Positions 9,238-18,246 of a stretch of 64,000 bases of DNA are shown here, piece after piece. Within the stretch, counting starts at the first letter, position 1, and every line of letters begins with the position of its first letter. This DNA is from Candidatus Poribacteria bacterium (GTDB lineage Bacteria; Poribacteria; WGA-4E; GCA-2687025): contig BPJZ01000004.1 in NCBI GenBank assembly GCA_026004875.1, positions 62,001 to 126,000 on the forward strand, written 5' to 3'. The notes under the pieces are model-generated. The model was not told where the DNA came from, searched no databases, and was given only the letters and a program-made list of their open reading frames with translations. The translations under genes and the position numbers were made by a program.

Positions 9238-10229
9238 TCCTCAACGTTCAGACCTCCTGGCGACCTCTACGAGGAGAGGATCGCCAGGAAACGAGCCGAC
9301 GGTCCACAATCAGAAGGGTTCACGAACCGACCTGGAAGCGGTCCCAGGCTCAGGAGGAAGCGCAGCTGCGCGCTCGACGGGCCGTCGTCCGACGTTCTCA
9401 CTGGCGCGTGCTGTTTTTATTTGGATGCGTCGCGGTTGCCCTGTTGGGGATCGAGATCGAGCAGGCCCAACGCGTGGGGTTTTGGGGGTCCTCCCTGTTT
9501 CCCCTTCGTCAGGCGGTCGTCATCGGCAACGAGCGGTACAGCGAATCGGAGCTGATCGCTGCCGCCGGCGTGGTTCCGGGGATCAGCTCGATGCTGGAGG
9601 CCGATCCATTCCGGCTTCGGGAGCGGCTTCAGCGAGCAATTCCCGATTTGGAGGAGGTCACCGTCGAGCGGGACGTCCAGCGCGGGGTGGTCACGATTCG
9701 GGTCGCTGAGCGCCGGCCGTTTGCTCAAGTCCAACAGGGGGGTCAGACCCACTGGGTAGACGAGCGGGGCGTTCGTCTAGATCGCCCCTACGTGGAGGCG
9801 CCGCCGGCGGTGCCAACGGTTCTGGTTAGGACTCAGGAGGAGCTCGCCTCGGCGTTGCTGCTGCTTCGACTGGATCGGCTCTACCGGCAGCAGAGCGGAG
9901 CGCTGCCGGAGATCGTTCGGGTGGTGGCTCGGGGGCCAGGGGAGATCGTTACCCACTACCGCGCCGCGGACGGACGTCCCTTCTTGGTGCTTTTTGCCGC
10001 CGATCGGCTCGAAGAGGGGATGGAAAACATTTATCACTTGTGGCACTATCGCCTTCGGGAGGGGAAGACGGAGGCTCCTCTCACAGACGCGGGGGATCTG
10101 CCGGACATTTCCGACCAGAGCCGGGAGGCCGAAAGCTCCGGATCGGAGGTCGTCGAACGGTACGACGCGCGGTTCAACGGCACCGTATACATCGCTTCGG
10201 AGGGCAAGGAACAGAATCATGGCACGTGA
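9234..10229 (+). CDS. ftsQ: Cell division protein FtsQ/DivIB with POTRA domain
   Basis: Bitopic divisome protein that links cytoplasmic ring assembly to septal wall synthesis. The 331-residue product has a basic cytoplasmic tail, one transmembrane segment at about residues 61-78 (VLFLFGCVAVALLGIEI), a POTRA domain just after it (VVIGNERYSESELI) and a beta domain ending DARFNGTVYI, as expected of FtsQ. I chose the ATG at 9234 because it overlaps the murB stop by 4 bases; an earlier in-frame start would sit inside murB. It overlaps ftsA by 11 bases. The tail between the membrane segment and N-terminus is long and Arg-rich. Confidence 0.88.
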   Translation: MILNVQTSWRPLRGEDRQETSRRSTIRRVHEPTWKRSQAQEEAQLRARRAVVRRSHWRVLFLFGCVAVALLGIEIEQAQRVGFWGSSLFPLRQAVVIGNERYSESELIAAAGVVPGISSMLEADPFRLRERLQRAIPDLEEVTVERDVQRGVVTIRVAERRPFAQVQQGGQTHWVDERGVRLDRPYVEAPPAVPTVLVRTQEELASALLLLRLDRLYRQQSGALPEIVRVVARGPGEIVTHYRAADGRPFLVLFAADRLEEGMENIYHLWHYRLREGKTEAPLTDAGDLPDISDQSREAESSGSEVVERYDARFNGTVYIASEGKEQNHGT

Positions 10230-11466
10230 AGACATCGTAGTTGGGCTGGACATCGGTACCAGCAAAACGGCCTGCATTATCGGCGATATTGGCAAGGGGA
10301 GCCTTGAGGAGATCGAGATTATCGGGGTTGGCGTCGCCCCCTCCGACGGTCTCCGAAAGGGGATCGTCATCAACATCGAGCGGACTACCTCCTCGATCCG
10401 CAAGGCGATCGAGGAGGCGGAGCTGATGGCCGGCGTGGAGATCGGCTCGGCCTATATCGGCATCGCGGGCGGGCACGTGATGGGCCATAACGTCAACGGC
10501 GTGGTGGCCGTCTCCGGCAAGGATCACGTCGTCACCCCGGAGGACGTCAATCGGGTGATCAACGCCGCCAAGACGGTGGCCATCCCTCCAGAACGGGAGG
10601 TACTCCACATTCTCCCCCAGATGTTCACCGTGGACGATATGACCGGCATTCGGAATCCGGTGGGGATCACCGGCGTCCGGCTTGAGGTGAGCGTCCACAT
10701 CGTGACCGGCGCGGTCTCTTCGGCGCAGAATCTGGTGCGATGCGTCCACCTGGCCGGGCTGTCGGTTGAGGACATCGTCTTGGAGCCGTTGGCCTCTGCC
10801 GAGGCCGTCCTAACCCCTGACGAATTTGAGGCCGGGACGGCGCTGATCGACATCGGAAGCGGCACGACCGATCTCGTCATCTACCGGAACGGAGCCTTGA
10901 TGCACACCGCTTCGCTGGCCGTCGGCGGGTGGAACATCACTAACGACTTAGCGACGGTCCTCCACCTAACGTTGCCCGAAGCCGAGACGATCAAGCGGGA
11001 GCACGGCTGCGCCTTGGTGGAGCTGGTGGACCCGGCGGAGACGATCTCCGTTCAGGGCCGGGGCACGCAGCGAACGCGGATGATCCACCGCACCCACGTC
11101 GCTGAAATCGTCCAACCGCGAATGATGGAGATCTTCGAGCTGGTCCGTCAGGAGATCGAAAAGAGCCATCAGATGATCAACGGCCTGGTCCTCACCGGCG
11201 GAACGGCGCTCTTGGAAGGAATCGAAGAGCTGGGCGCGGCCATGTTCGAAATGCCGGTGCGAGTCGGGTACCCGCGCCCGCTGCGCGGCCTCTCCGATCG
11301 GGTGCATAGCCCCGTACACGCAACCGGCGTCGGGCTGCTACTTTATGGAACCCGCGACCGGTGGAGCGGGAAGGGCACCTCTCGATTCATCAAAGGGAAC
11401 GTCTTTGAGAATATCCTCCAGCGGATGCGAAGCTGGTTCGCTTCCGTTCGGGAGGACTTCTTCTGA
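10219..11466 (+). CDS. ftsA: Cell division actin-like ATPase FtsA
   Basis: Actin-fold ATPase that tethers FtsZ filaments to the membrane and recruits the late divisome. The 415-residue product has GLDIGTSKTACIIG (phosphate 1), the FtsA-specific 1C region, ALIDIGSGTTDLVIY (phosphate 2) and VLTGGTALLEG (adenosine motif). The last 22 residues (NVFENILQRMRSWFASVRED) form an amphipathic helix, matching the conserved membrane-targeting tail. AAGGA lies 8 bases before the ATG. It ends the cluster: the next gene is convergent, and ftsZ, its usual neighbour, is not in the window. Confidence 0.95.
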   Translation: MAREDIVVGLDIGTSKTACIIGDIGKGSLEEIEIIGVGVAPSDGLRKGIVINIERTTSSIRKAIEEAELMAGVEIGSAYIGIAGGHVMGHNVNGVVAVSGKDHVVTPEDVNRVINAAKTVAIPPEREVLHILPQMFTVDDMTGIRNPVGITGVRLEVSVHIVTGAVSSAQNLVRCVHLAGLSVEDIVLEPLASAEAVLTPDEFEAGTALIDIGSGTTDLVIYRNGALMHTASLAVGGWNITNDLATVLHLTLPEAETIKREHGCALVELVDPAETISVQGRGTQRTRMIHRTHVAEIVQPRMMEIFELVRQEIEKSHQMINGLVLTGGTALLEGIEELGAAMFEMPVRVGYPRPLRGLSDRVHSPVHATGVGLLLYGTRDRWSGKGTSRFIKGNVFENILQRMRSWFASVREDFF

Positions 11467-11513
11467 TCGACCTTGGGCCTGGACGGCTTGAAGCTTTCCC
11501 TCGGCCGATCAGA
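11462..11513. other. Inverted repeat between convergent ftsA and UbiA genes
   Basis: TCTGATCGACC at 11462-11472 pairs with GGCCGATCAGA at 11503-11513, 10 of 11 positions, around a 30-base loop. The arms span both stop codons of the convergent genes. No T-run follows on either strand, so it is not a standard intrinsic terminator. It may still slow convergent transcription. Confidence 0.4.
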
Positions 11514-12441
11514 CCTCCTGACGACTGCGGTGGAGTAAAAGGAGGGTCGCCCCCCAAAGCGGGACGATGACCGCCGCCACTTGTCCCACCGACCAGACGA
11601 CGCCAACCAGCGCCGGAAAGAGAAGGATCGAGGCGAGCATGGCCCCTTCTAGGGCCCGATAGCCGTTCGCCTCCGAGGGGCTCCGGAGCAACGGATAACG
11701 AGTAACCATCGTCGCAATCAGCGCTCCGATCGGCCAGACTACATAGCGGGTCGGGTATCCTAGCGCCAGCGGCAGGAAGGCCAGCCCAAACGCTCCCAGC
11801 GTTGCCAGCACTGAAACGATCAACGCCACTCGTGGCCCTAGCTGGTGGACCGTCGTCCGAACGCCAGCGACGGCGTCTCGACGATAGTCCTTGAACGTAC
11901 TGATCACGTGCGTTCCGAAGTCGTAAAGAAAGGTGATCCCAAAAGCGACCCAAACCATCGGGGGAACCCTTCCGGCGGCGGAGATCGCCCCAAAGACGTT
12001 CAACAGACCAATCCCCAGCGGGAGGACCAGACTTCCCCAAAGGCCCCGCTCTTTGAGATAGGCGTTGTAACTGTGAGAGATGGCGATCAACAGGAGCACC
12101 AGCAGTCCCGCCTGCCAACGAATGAGAAACCCCAACGCCACGCAGAGGAGATACAGACCGCTTGCCAGGCGGAGCGCCGTCTCCGGTCGGACTCGCCCGG
12201 AGGGAATCGGTCGCTCCGGATGGATCAACCGATCTACGCCCCGATGGAAGTAGTCATTCTTGATCATCCCGGCAAAGTACCCCAGTTCGGCGACCAGCAG
12301 CGCTAGCCAGGCGCGCCAGTTGTGAACGAAGTCGGGCGCGCTCAGCACGATCCCGGGCAGTGTCGCCACAACTGGAATGGCGAACAGCGGGTAGCGAATG
12401 AGCTCCAGATAGGCCCGCAGCGCTCTGACGGTGGTCCCCAT
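11509..12441 (-). CDS. UbiA-family prenyltransferase
   Basis: Integral membrane prenyltransferase of the UbiA superfamily, which moves a polyprenyl group from its diphosphate to an aromatic or other acceptor. The 310-residue product has eight or nine hydrophobic helices. The first Asp-rich motif is NDYFHRGVDR near residue 61, matching the NDxxDxxxD class with His at one Asp position; the second is FKDYRRD near residue 184. RPIPSGRV is also typical. The acceptor cannot be told; menaquinone, chlorophyll-like or lipid pathways are all possible, and no quinone genes adjoin. It stands alone, convergent to ftsA and divergent from the SAM hydrolase. Confidence 0.85.
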   Translation of the reverse strand: MGTTVRALRAYLELIRYPLFAIPVVATLPGIVLSAPDFVHNWRAWLALLVAELGYFAGMIKNDYFHRGVDRLIHPERPIPSGRVRPETALRLASGLYLLCVALGFLIRWQAGLLVLLLIAISHSYNAYLKERGLWGSLVLPLGIGLLNVFGAISAAGRVPPMVWVAFGITFLYDFGTHVISTFKDYRRDAVAGVRTTVHQLGPRVALIVSVLATLGAFGLAFLPLALGYPTRYVVWPIGALIATMVTRYPLLRSPSEANGYRALEGAMLASILLFPALVGVVWSVGQVAAVIVPLWGATLLLLHRSRQEV

Positions 12442-12529
12442 CGTCCTAACCTGTTCCCTTTTTGTGCCCTCTTGGCCCCGCTCCTATTAATATTGAAGCA
12501 AGGAGGGTACCTGGAGAGGAGTCTTTCGA

Positions 12530-13375
12530 ATGGCGCGACCCTGCGGACTGATCGCCCTGCTGACCGACTTTGGCCTGCGTGACATCTTTGTGGGCGTGAT
12601 GAAGGGGACGATTCAACGGATCGCTCCTTCAGTTGAGGTGGTAGACCTCTCCCACGGCGTCCCGCCCCAGAACGTTCAGGTAGGCAGCGTGTTCCTGGAG
12701 GCTTCTCTCCGGTATTTTCCGCCGGGGACGGTCTTTGTGGCCGTGGTGGACCCTGGGGTTGGAACGGAGCGCCGCGCCGTTGCCGTCCAGGGAGGACAGC
12801 ATTTTTACGTTGCTCCCGACAACGGCCTGCTCACCGGCGCGCTCGTCCTGGACCCTCCAACTAAGGCAATCTGCCTCAGCAACGCACGGTATCAACTTCC
12901 GCCGGTCGGCGCAACGTTCCACGGTCGGGACATCTTCGCGCCTGCGGGGGCGTACTTGGCCAGCGGCACCCCGCTGAAGGAGCTCGGCGATCCGATCCGG
13001 CCCGAAACGCTTCTTCGACTCCCGGACGCCTCCCCCCGGCAGGAAGGCCATCGTTGGATCGGCGCCGTCCTGTTCGCGGACCGCTTTGGAAACCTCATCA
13101 CCAACGTTCGACGAGAAGCCCTCGACCGTCCGGTTCGGCGGGTGATCGTTCCCGAGCTAGGCGACTTAGGACCCCCTCGGACCACCTACGGAGAGGCGGA
13201 GGTGGGCGCGTTTTTGGCGCTCTGGAACAGCTTCGACCGGTTAGAGATCGCTCAGAGGAACGGAAACTGCGCCGCCACGCTCAACTGGCATCCGGAACGG
13301 CGTCTGGAAGTAATCATCGAAACGGAGCCGCCGTTGCCCCCGAACGAACGGAGTAACGCTGCAACCGGGCGATGA
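12530..13375 (+). CDS. S-adenosyl-L-methionine hydrolase (DUF62 family)
   Basis: Member of the DUF62 / SAM hydroxide adenosyltransferase family, which hydrolyses SAM to adenosine and methionine and is related to the chlorinase and fluorinase enzymes. The 281-residue product has LLTDFGLRDIFVGVMKG at the N-terminus (the conserved Asp that binds the ribose), DLSHGVPPQNV, VVDPGVGTERRA, APDNGLLT, TFHGRDIFAPAGA and the C-terminal DRFGNLITN, all family hallmarks. GGAGAGGAG lies upstream of the ATG. Its last 62 bases overlap the convergent lipoprotein gene. Physiological role in bacteria is not settled. Confidence 0.9.
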   Translation: MARPCGLIALLTDFGLRDIFVGVMKGTIQRIAPSVEVVDLSHGVPPQNVQVGSVFLEASLRYFPPGTVFVAVVDPGVGTERRAVAVQGGQHFYVAPDNGLLTGALVLDPPTKAICLSNARYQLPPVGATFHGRDIFAPAGAYLASGTPLKELGDPIRPETLLRLPDASPRQEGHRWIGAVLFADRFGNLITNVRREALDRPVRRVIVPELGDLGPPRTTYGEAEVGAFLALWNSFDRLEIAQRNGNCAATLNWHPERRLEVIIETEPPLPPNERSNAATGR

Positions 13376-14315
13376 TGTGCTCCGGCTCCTGAGCGCCCCG
13401 CGCTTGCGTCTGATCGAGCTGAACGATCCCCACTCCTGGGGCCAGCCACTTCCGACTGACCGTCGTGTCGATGTGCTGGCCGAAGATCTCCCAGGTGAAC
13501 CGCTCTTCGACCAGCATCACGTGTTCAAACCGTCCCGCAGGGGTTTCCAGTGCCGTTTCTTCGAGAACTGCGTACTCCGCAGTTCCGCCCCCTACAGGGA
13601 AGCCGTCGGTGGTCAGCGCTTCAAACTGAACGTTCCAGCTCTTTCCGGGGATCAGCGGAAACCGATACAGCGGGAGCCACGGTTGGAAGAGGATCGTGTC
13701 CGCCGAGCCGAAGACCGCGTTGACCGCGTACTGCTCGACCCACTCGGTGCCGGTCTCCGGATCGCGATATCGATTGACGTAGGCGTAGTTGGCCACCCCT
13801 TCGGGGACCTCCGGATCGCTGGTACGGGTCTCCAGGACAAAGGCGGACCGATCGGTGTGCTCGATCGCGATTCGATCTACGATTCGCATCGTCACGGTGT
13901 TTCCGCGTTCGTCCTGAAAGACCCACTCGTTGCCGATTGCCAGCGGGTAGTAATCTCCCGGCGCGGGCTGCCAGACCAGGACGTCCAGCGAACGCCGGTG
14001 AAGGTCCTTTCCGTCGGAGGCGATGCAGGTAATCCGAAAGGTGCCGGTCTCCGGCGGCGTCTCCCAGCGGACCCCCTCGGCGTCCTGAACAACTCGTCCG
14101 GCGGTCGCTTCGAACCGGACGGTCACCGGATCGCCGTCCACATCAACGACCTGATAGCGCACCTGAGCGATCGAGTTAGGCTCTGGGTTCTCGGGGACGA
14201 CCGCCAGCACCGAGATGTTGGGGGGATGGTTGCCGCCCTCCTTTAGACCGTCCTCGCCACACCCCCAGGCTGTCAGCAAAAGCATTATCCAACAGACCGT
14301 TTGGAACCGTCTCAC
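13314..14315 (-). CDS. Putative lipoprotein with Ig-like N-terminal domain
   Basis: Not recognised as a named gene. The 333-residue product begins with a short hydrophobic signal and a likely lipobox cysteine at residue 20 (LLLTAWGC). An Ig/cadherin-like domain follows (about residues 35-110: QVRYQVVDVDGDPVTVRF). A C-terminal module starts DYYPLAIGNEWVFQDERGN, a pattern seen in secreted 'yxPLxxGNxW' proteins of many uncultured bacteria. I chose the GTG at 14315 because the upstream part of the open frame is only antisense to the next gene. Probably anchored in the outer membrane or periplasm; function unknown. Confidence 0.7.
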   Translation of the reverse strand: MRRFQTVCWIMLLLTAWGCGEDGLKEGGNHPPNISVLAVVPENPEPNSIAQVRYQVVDVDGDPVTVRFEATAGRVVQDAEGVRWETPPETGTFRITCIASDGKDLHRRSLDVLVWQPAPGDYYPLAIGNEWVFQDERGNTVTMRIVDRIAIEHTDRSAFVLETRTSDPEVPEGVANYAYVNRYRDPETGTEWVEQYAVNAVFGSADTILFQPWLPLYRFPLIPGKSWNVQFEALTTDGFPVGGGTAEYAVLEETALETPAGRFEHVMLVEERFTWEIFGQHIDTTVSRKWLAPGVGIVQLDQTQARGAQEPEHIIARLQRYSVRSGATAAPFR

Positions 14316-14377
14316 CGCCGACCCTACCGTTTCAGCATTGTCCCGTTTCGTTCGCAATAGAGAACGGGGGTCTCCGC

Positions 14378-15343
14378 TCAGATGTTGACCCGCTCTTCCA
14401 GTTGATCGTGAATCTCCCGGAGGAGGGCCAGGGCGATGGATTCGTGTTCTCGGGCCTCTCGGAGCCGGGCAATCGCCGCTGCAACCCGCTCTTGGTCTCC
14501 CCATGCCCCTTCCTGCTGAGGGAAGGGGAACAGCGCGTGAACGGTGGCCAGGTTCTGGGCGACCACGTCGTAATGGCCGGCGGCCTCGTTCAGGAGCGGG
14601 CGGAGCGACTCGTTCAATCGGGCCCGGCACTCGCGAAGGAACTCGGCGGCCATCCGCCGGCATTCGTGCCAGAAGGGGGCATGATAGGAGACCCCAAACG
14701 GCTGAGCGGTTCCCTCCTCCAGGGCCGAGATCCAACGATCAAACCCATCGACTCCCGCCTGACCGATCGCCCCCCACCGAGCCGGGTTGTCGATAAAGCG
14801 CAAGGCAAAGGCGATCCCCGCATAGACGGCGACCTCTTCGGCGAGCGGCTCGCCGATCTCGACGGCGTTCACCTCTAGCCGACCGGAGGCCCCTTCGCCC
14901 AACGTCCGCCACGGCTTGGGGCCGGCTTGGTAGCCTCCCGCTCCGGAGTAGTAGTAACCCTCTTCGTCGTAGCCGTAAACGACGTAGTACTCGGGGAGCT
15001 CCATCTCCCAGGCATAGACTGGAGCGGCGTTATCAATGGCCATTCGAGCAAGCCTCCAGGCCTCTTCCTGCCGTTTTGGGAAGTCGGGCTCTCCCCGGCG
15101 TCCGGCGACCGTGCGGATCGTCGCGCCCAGATTCTGGGCCAGCGACTTAATCGGCGTCGCGTCCCAGTCGGTTGGAGCGCGGAGCGAGACTCTCCGGTCC
15201 ACGATCAACAGAAACGCGTGTCCTGTGATCCCAAACAACCAGGGATGCGAGACGTTGATTCCTAGAAAACGCAAGCAACCCTGCAGCGCGGCCAGATGGG
15301 AAACCCAACCGGCATGACATCGAAGCCCAACGAGCTGTTTCAC
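14378..15343 (-). CDS. Hypothetical protein, possible papain-like (C39/BtrH-like) fold
   Basis: No firm family call. The 321-residue product opens MKQLVGLRCHAGWVSHLAAL, with an early Cys-His pair, then GITGHAFLLIVD and YYVVYGYDEEGYYYSG. This Cys, GHAF, 'vvYGYDdegyY' order resembles papain-fold C39-like and BtrH N-terminal-type proteins, and the C-terminal half is helical with many Arg, Glu and Ala. I chose the GTG at 15343, with a G-rich site upstream. No signal peptide or membrane segment, so likely cytoplasmic. It faces DUF1015 divergently across a 104-base gap. Confidence 0.55.
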   Translation of the reverse strand: MKQLVGLRCHAGWVSHLAALQGCLRFLGINVSHPWLFGITGHAFLLIVDRRVSLRAPTDWDATPIKSLAQNLGATIRTVAGRRGEPDFPKRQEEAWRLARMAIDNAAPVYAWEMELPEYYVVYGYDEEGYYYSGAGGYQAGPKPWRTLGEGASGRLEVNAVEIGEPLAEEVAVYAGIAFALRFIDNPARWGAIGQAGVDGFDRWISALEEGTAQPFGVSYHAPFWHECRRMAAEFLRECRARLNESLRPLLNEAAGHYDVVAQNLATVHALFPFPQQEGAWGDQERVAAAIARLREAREHESIALALLREIHDQLEERVNI

Positions 15344-15447
15344 CGACGCCCCTTTGGCGGTAGGGTGTCTCGCCCTCCTGGAACCTGACATCGGATATGA
15401 TTGTAACCGAACCACCAACGATCGCGAGAGAAAAAAGGAGCCCGTTT

Positions 15448-16728
15448 GTGCCTCGGATCGAACCGTTTCGGGGGATTCGTTATGCCGACCGATTGGCCGA
15501 TCGCCTTGGCCAGCTGATCGCTCCCCCCTACGACGTCATCTCCCCGCAGCTGCAGGAGGAATTGTACCGGCGGGACCCCTACAACTTTGTCCGGCTAGAA
15601 CAACCGGACGGTTCGTCGGGTGAGGGGCGGTACCGTCAGGCTGCCGAGCGGCTCGGCGCTTGGATCAAGGAAGGAATCCTCGTTCAGGAGGAGCGTCCGG
15701 CCTTTTATCTTTACGAGCAGGAGTTTCCGCTTCCTGAAGGGGTGTGGGTACCGGAGCCACGGGCCGGTTATCGGCGTCGGGCGCTTTTTGCCGCAGTGGA
15801 GCTGGTTCCTTGGGGGGAGGGGGTTTACCCCCACGAACGAACGCTGGCAGCCCCGAAGGCAGACCGGCTCCGGATGATCGAGACGACTCAAGCGAACCTT
15901 TCTCCCGTTTTTGGCATCCTGGACGACCCTGAAGGTCGGATGGAGGAGCAGCTCCGCCGTCGAGCCGAAGAGACCGCTCCGCTCGTTGAGTTTTCCGATC
16001 CTGACGGGGGTCGTCACCGCCTCTGGCGGATCGAGTCGCCAGAGGAGGTGGCAATGCTCCGATCGGAACTCACCGGTCCCATTGTTGTCGCCGACGGGCA
16101 CCACCGTTATGAGACGGCTCTCGCTTACGCTCAGGCGCACGGATCGCTTTCACCGGAGGATCCCCGGCGGTTTGTGTTGATGGGACTGGTCTCCAGCCGG
16201 TCAGACGCGCTGCTCATCCTTCCCATTCACCGTGTCCTGGGAGGGATCGCCGAACCCCAGGTAGAGCGTCTTCCCTTCCTCTTAGAGGAGATCGCTTCGC
16301 TAACCTCCTTTGCTGAGGGGAATCCAGAACCGGTCCTTGGGGCACTTCGGCGTGCGCCGTCCTCCGCGTGGGCCTTTTATGCGCGCCCGTGGGGATACCT
16401 GCTGGCCGTCCTTCGTTCTGGGGAAAAGGAGGGGGTCGGCCCCGATCGGCTCGAGGTGGTTCAGCTGCACCGGTCCATTCTTCACGGGCTGCTAGGGGTA
16501 GACACCGACGACCCCGCCGCTCAGGAGCGCGTCGTGTATACCGTGCGCGTGGACGAAGCGGTAGAACGGGTTCGCTCGCGAGCCGCCGATCTTGCCGTCT
16601 TCCTTCGACCTCTGCGCGTAGCCGACGTGCTGGAGATCGCCTACGCCGGGGAGACGATGCCTCAGAAGTCCACCTACTTTTATCCGAAGCTTCCCTCCGG
16701 GTTGGTCTTTCGGCTGCTTGGGTCGTAG
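15448..16728 (+). CDS. DUF1015 family protein
   Basis: Conserved bacterial and archaeal protein of unknown function. The 426-residue product has all the family marks: MPRIEPFRGIRY at the N-terminus, LIAPPYDVIS, NFVRLEQP, VVADGHHRYETALAY in the middle and PQKSTYFYPKLPSGLVF at the end. The DGHHRYE segment looks like a catalytic or ligand site, but that is inference. I chose the GTG at 15448 because AAAGGAG lies 7 bases upstream and the product then starts at the family's usual first residues. It is a single-gene unit convergent with the ABC block. Confidence 0.9.
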   Translation: MPRIEPFRGIRYADRLADRLGQLIAPPYDVISPQLQEELYRRDPYNFVRLEQPDGSSGEGRYRQAAERLGAWIKEGILVQEERPAFYLYEQEFPLPEGVWVPEPRAGYRRRALFAAVELVPWGEGVYPHERTLAAPKADRLRMIETTQANLSPVFGILDDPEGRMEEQLRRRAEETAPLVEFSDPDGGRHRLWRIESPEEVAMLRSELTGPIVVADGHHRYETALAYAQAHGSLSPEDPRRFVLMGLVSSRSDALLILPIHRVLGGIAEPQVERLPFLLEEIASLTSFAEGNPEPVLGALRRAPSSAWAFYARPWGYLLAVLRSGEKEGVGPDRLEVVQLHRSILHGLLGVDTDDPAAQERVVYTVRVDEAVERVRSRAADLAVFLRPLRVADVLEIAYAGETMPQKSTYFYPKLPSGLVFRLLGS

Positions 16729-16741
16729 AGGGCGGGAGCGC

Positions 16742-17434
16742 TCAGGGCTTAGCGCGGAGAAGCTGAGCAAACTCCGCGGTTGGAATCGGCGGCGCTGCGG
16801 TTCCCTTTCGGACCAGCACCACCGAGTCGGCCAGCTGACACACCTCATCGGCGCGGTGAGAGACCAAGAGCATCGGGATGCGGAAGGCTTCGCGTACCGC
16901 GCGGAGGTAATGAAGGATCCGCTGTCGTCGCTCCTCGTCGAGGGCGGCGAGTGGTTCGTCCAAAAGGAGCAGCCGAGGCGACATTCGGAGCGCGCGGGCG
17001 AGCGCCACCCGCTGCCGCTCCCCGACCGAGAGCCGATCCGGCATCCGGTCCAACAGCGACCCCAGTTCCAGAACCTCGACCACCGCATCAAAGGGGATCT
17101 CTTCGGTCTGCGAGCCCTTCGGCGGTCGTCCGTATTCGATATTGCGCCGGACGGAGAGGTGAGGGAAAAGAAGCCCCTCCTGGAAGACGTACCCAAAGCG
17201 GCGTTGCTCCGGCGGGACCCACCGCGGCGGTCGGTCGGAGTAGAGCACCTCCTCTCGGCCCCAGCGGATCAGTCCCCGCGTTGGGCGAACGACCCCAGCG
17301 ATCGCGTTTAGGAGCGTGCTTTTGCCGCTGCCGGAGGGTCCGAAGATTCCGGTCACCGGATCGCTCAGGCAAAGGTCCACCATCAGCCGAAACTGGGGAT
17401 AGTGGACCTCGATTTGTACGGTCAGCTCAAACAT
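16742..17434 (-). CDS. ABC transporter ATPase, ModC-like, without ModA or ModB
   Basis: ATP-binding subunit resembling molybdate/sulfate-type importers. The 230-residue product has the Walker [17 protein letters not shown], an ModC-like stretch RRFGYVFQEGLLFPHLSV, the signature LSVGERQRVALARAL, Walker B LLLLDEPLAALD and the switch His in LLVSHRADE. It lacks the C-terminal TOBE domain that full-length ModC carries. No binding protein or permease for it lies nearby. It follows the amino-acid-type ATPase by 74 bases on the same strand, so it may be the last gene of that operon. I used the ATG at 17434. Confidence 0.75.
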   Translation of the reverse strand: MFELTVQIEVHYPQFRLMVDLCLSDPVTGIFGPSGSGKSTLLNAIAGVVRPTRGLIRWGREEVLYSDRPPRWVPPEQRRFGYVFQEGLLFPHLSVRRNIEYGRPPKGSQTEEIPFDAVVEVLELGSLLDRMPDRLSVGERQRVALARALRMSPRLLLLDEPLAALDEERRQRILHYLRAVREAFRIPMLLVSHRADEVCQLADSVVLVRKGTAAPPIPTAEFAQLLRAKP

Positions 17435-17508
17435 CGAAGAGCCGTCCTCTCCCGCCCTTATTATCGAACGCACGGCCTGAGACTGTCCAGCGTGTGGCTA
17501 CCCAGGGA

Positions 17509-18246
17509 TCACCCCAGGAGGCGCTCCAAGAAGGCTCGCGTTCGGGGGTGCTGGGGAGAGCGGAGCATCTCCTTGGGGGCGCCCTCTTCTAGGATGCGCC
17601 CGGCGTCCATAAAGATCATCCGGTCGCCCACCTCAGCGCCAAACCGGATCTCGTGGGTTACGATCAGCATCGTCATGCCTTCCTGGGCGAGCTGCCTCAT
17701 CACTTCGAGGACCTCCCAGACCAGTTCGGGGTCCAGCGCCGAGGTGACCTCGTCAAAGAGCATAATCTTCGGGTTCATCGCAAGCGCGCGGGCGATCGCA
17801 ACCCGTTGTTGCTGTCCGCCGGAGAGCGTCTCCGGATAGCTATGGAGCTTTTCCGCCAGCCCGACCTTTCGGAGGAGCGTCTCGGCGACCGCTTCGGCCC
17901 GTTCCCGGGGGAGCTTGCGCACCAGCCGGGGCCCCAGGGCGACGTTTTCTAACGCCGTCAAGTGGGGAAAGAGATTAAAGCGCTGGAAGACCATTCCCAC
18001 TTCGGCGCGGATTCGGTCCAGATTGATTCTGGAATCGTCCAACGGGATACCGTCGATCTCGACGTAGCCGGCGTCGGGGATCTCCAGCCGGTTCAGGCAG
18101 CGAAGGAGGGTGGACTTTCCCGAGCCGCTGGGACCGATGATGACCAGCTTCTCCCCTGGAGCCACGTCCAAGTGGATCCCCCGGAGGACCTCCAAGGGGC
18201 CGAAAGACTTACGCAGGTTGCGGATGCGAATGATCGGTGTGGACAA
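17509..18246 (-). CDS. Polar amino acid-type ABC transporter ATPase
   Basis: Cytoplasmic ATPase of the GlnQ/HisP family, which powers uptake of polar amino acids. The 245-residue product has Walker [20 protein letters not shown]-loop [12 protein letters not shown], signature [16 protein letters not shown], Walker [15 protein letters not shown] and the switch region IVTHEIRFG. Length and motifs are typical. Its start overlaps the end of the permease gene by 38 bases, so the two form one transporter. A substrate-binding protein is not encoded here, so specificity is open. Confidence 0.93.
   Translation of the reverse strand: MSTPIIRIRNLRKSFGPLEVLRGIHLDVAPGEKLVIIGPSGSGKSTLLRCLNRLEIPDAGYVEIDGIPLDDSRINLDRIRAEVGMVFQRFNLFPHLTALENVALGPRLVRKLPRERAEAVAETLLRKVGLAEKLHSYPETLSGGQQQRVAIARALAMNPKIMLFDEVTSALDPELVWEVLEVMRQLAQEGMTMLIVTHEIRFGAEVGDRMIFMDAGRILEEGAPKEMLRSPQHPRTRAFLERLLG

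Noticed and set aside
13314..14735. Lipoprotein gene read back to 14735
   Set aside because: The first 140 codons are antisense to the papain-like gene; the lipobox points to a start near 14315.
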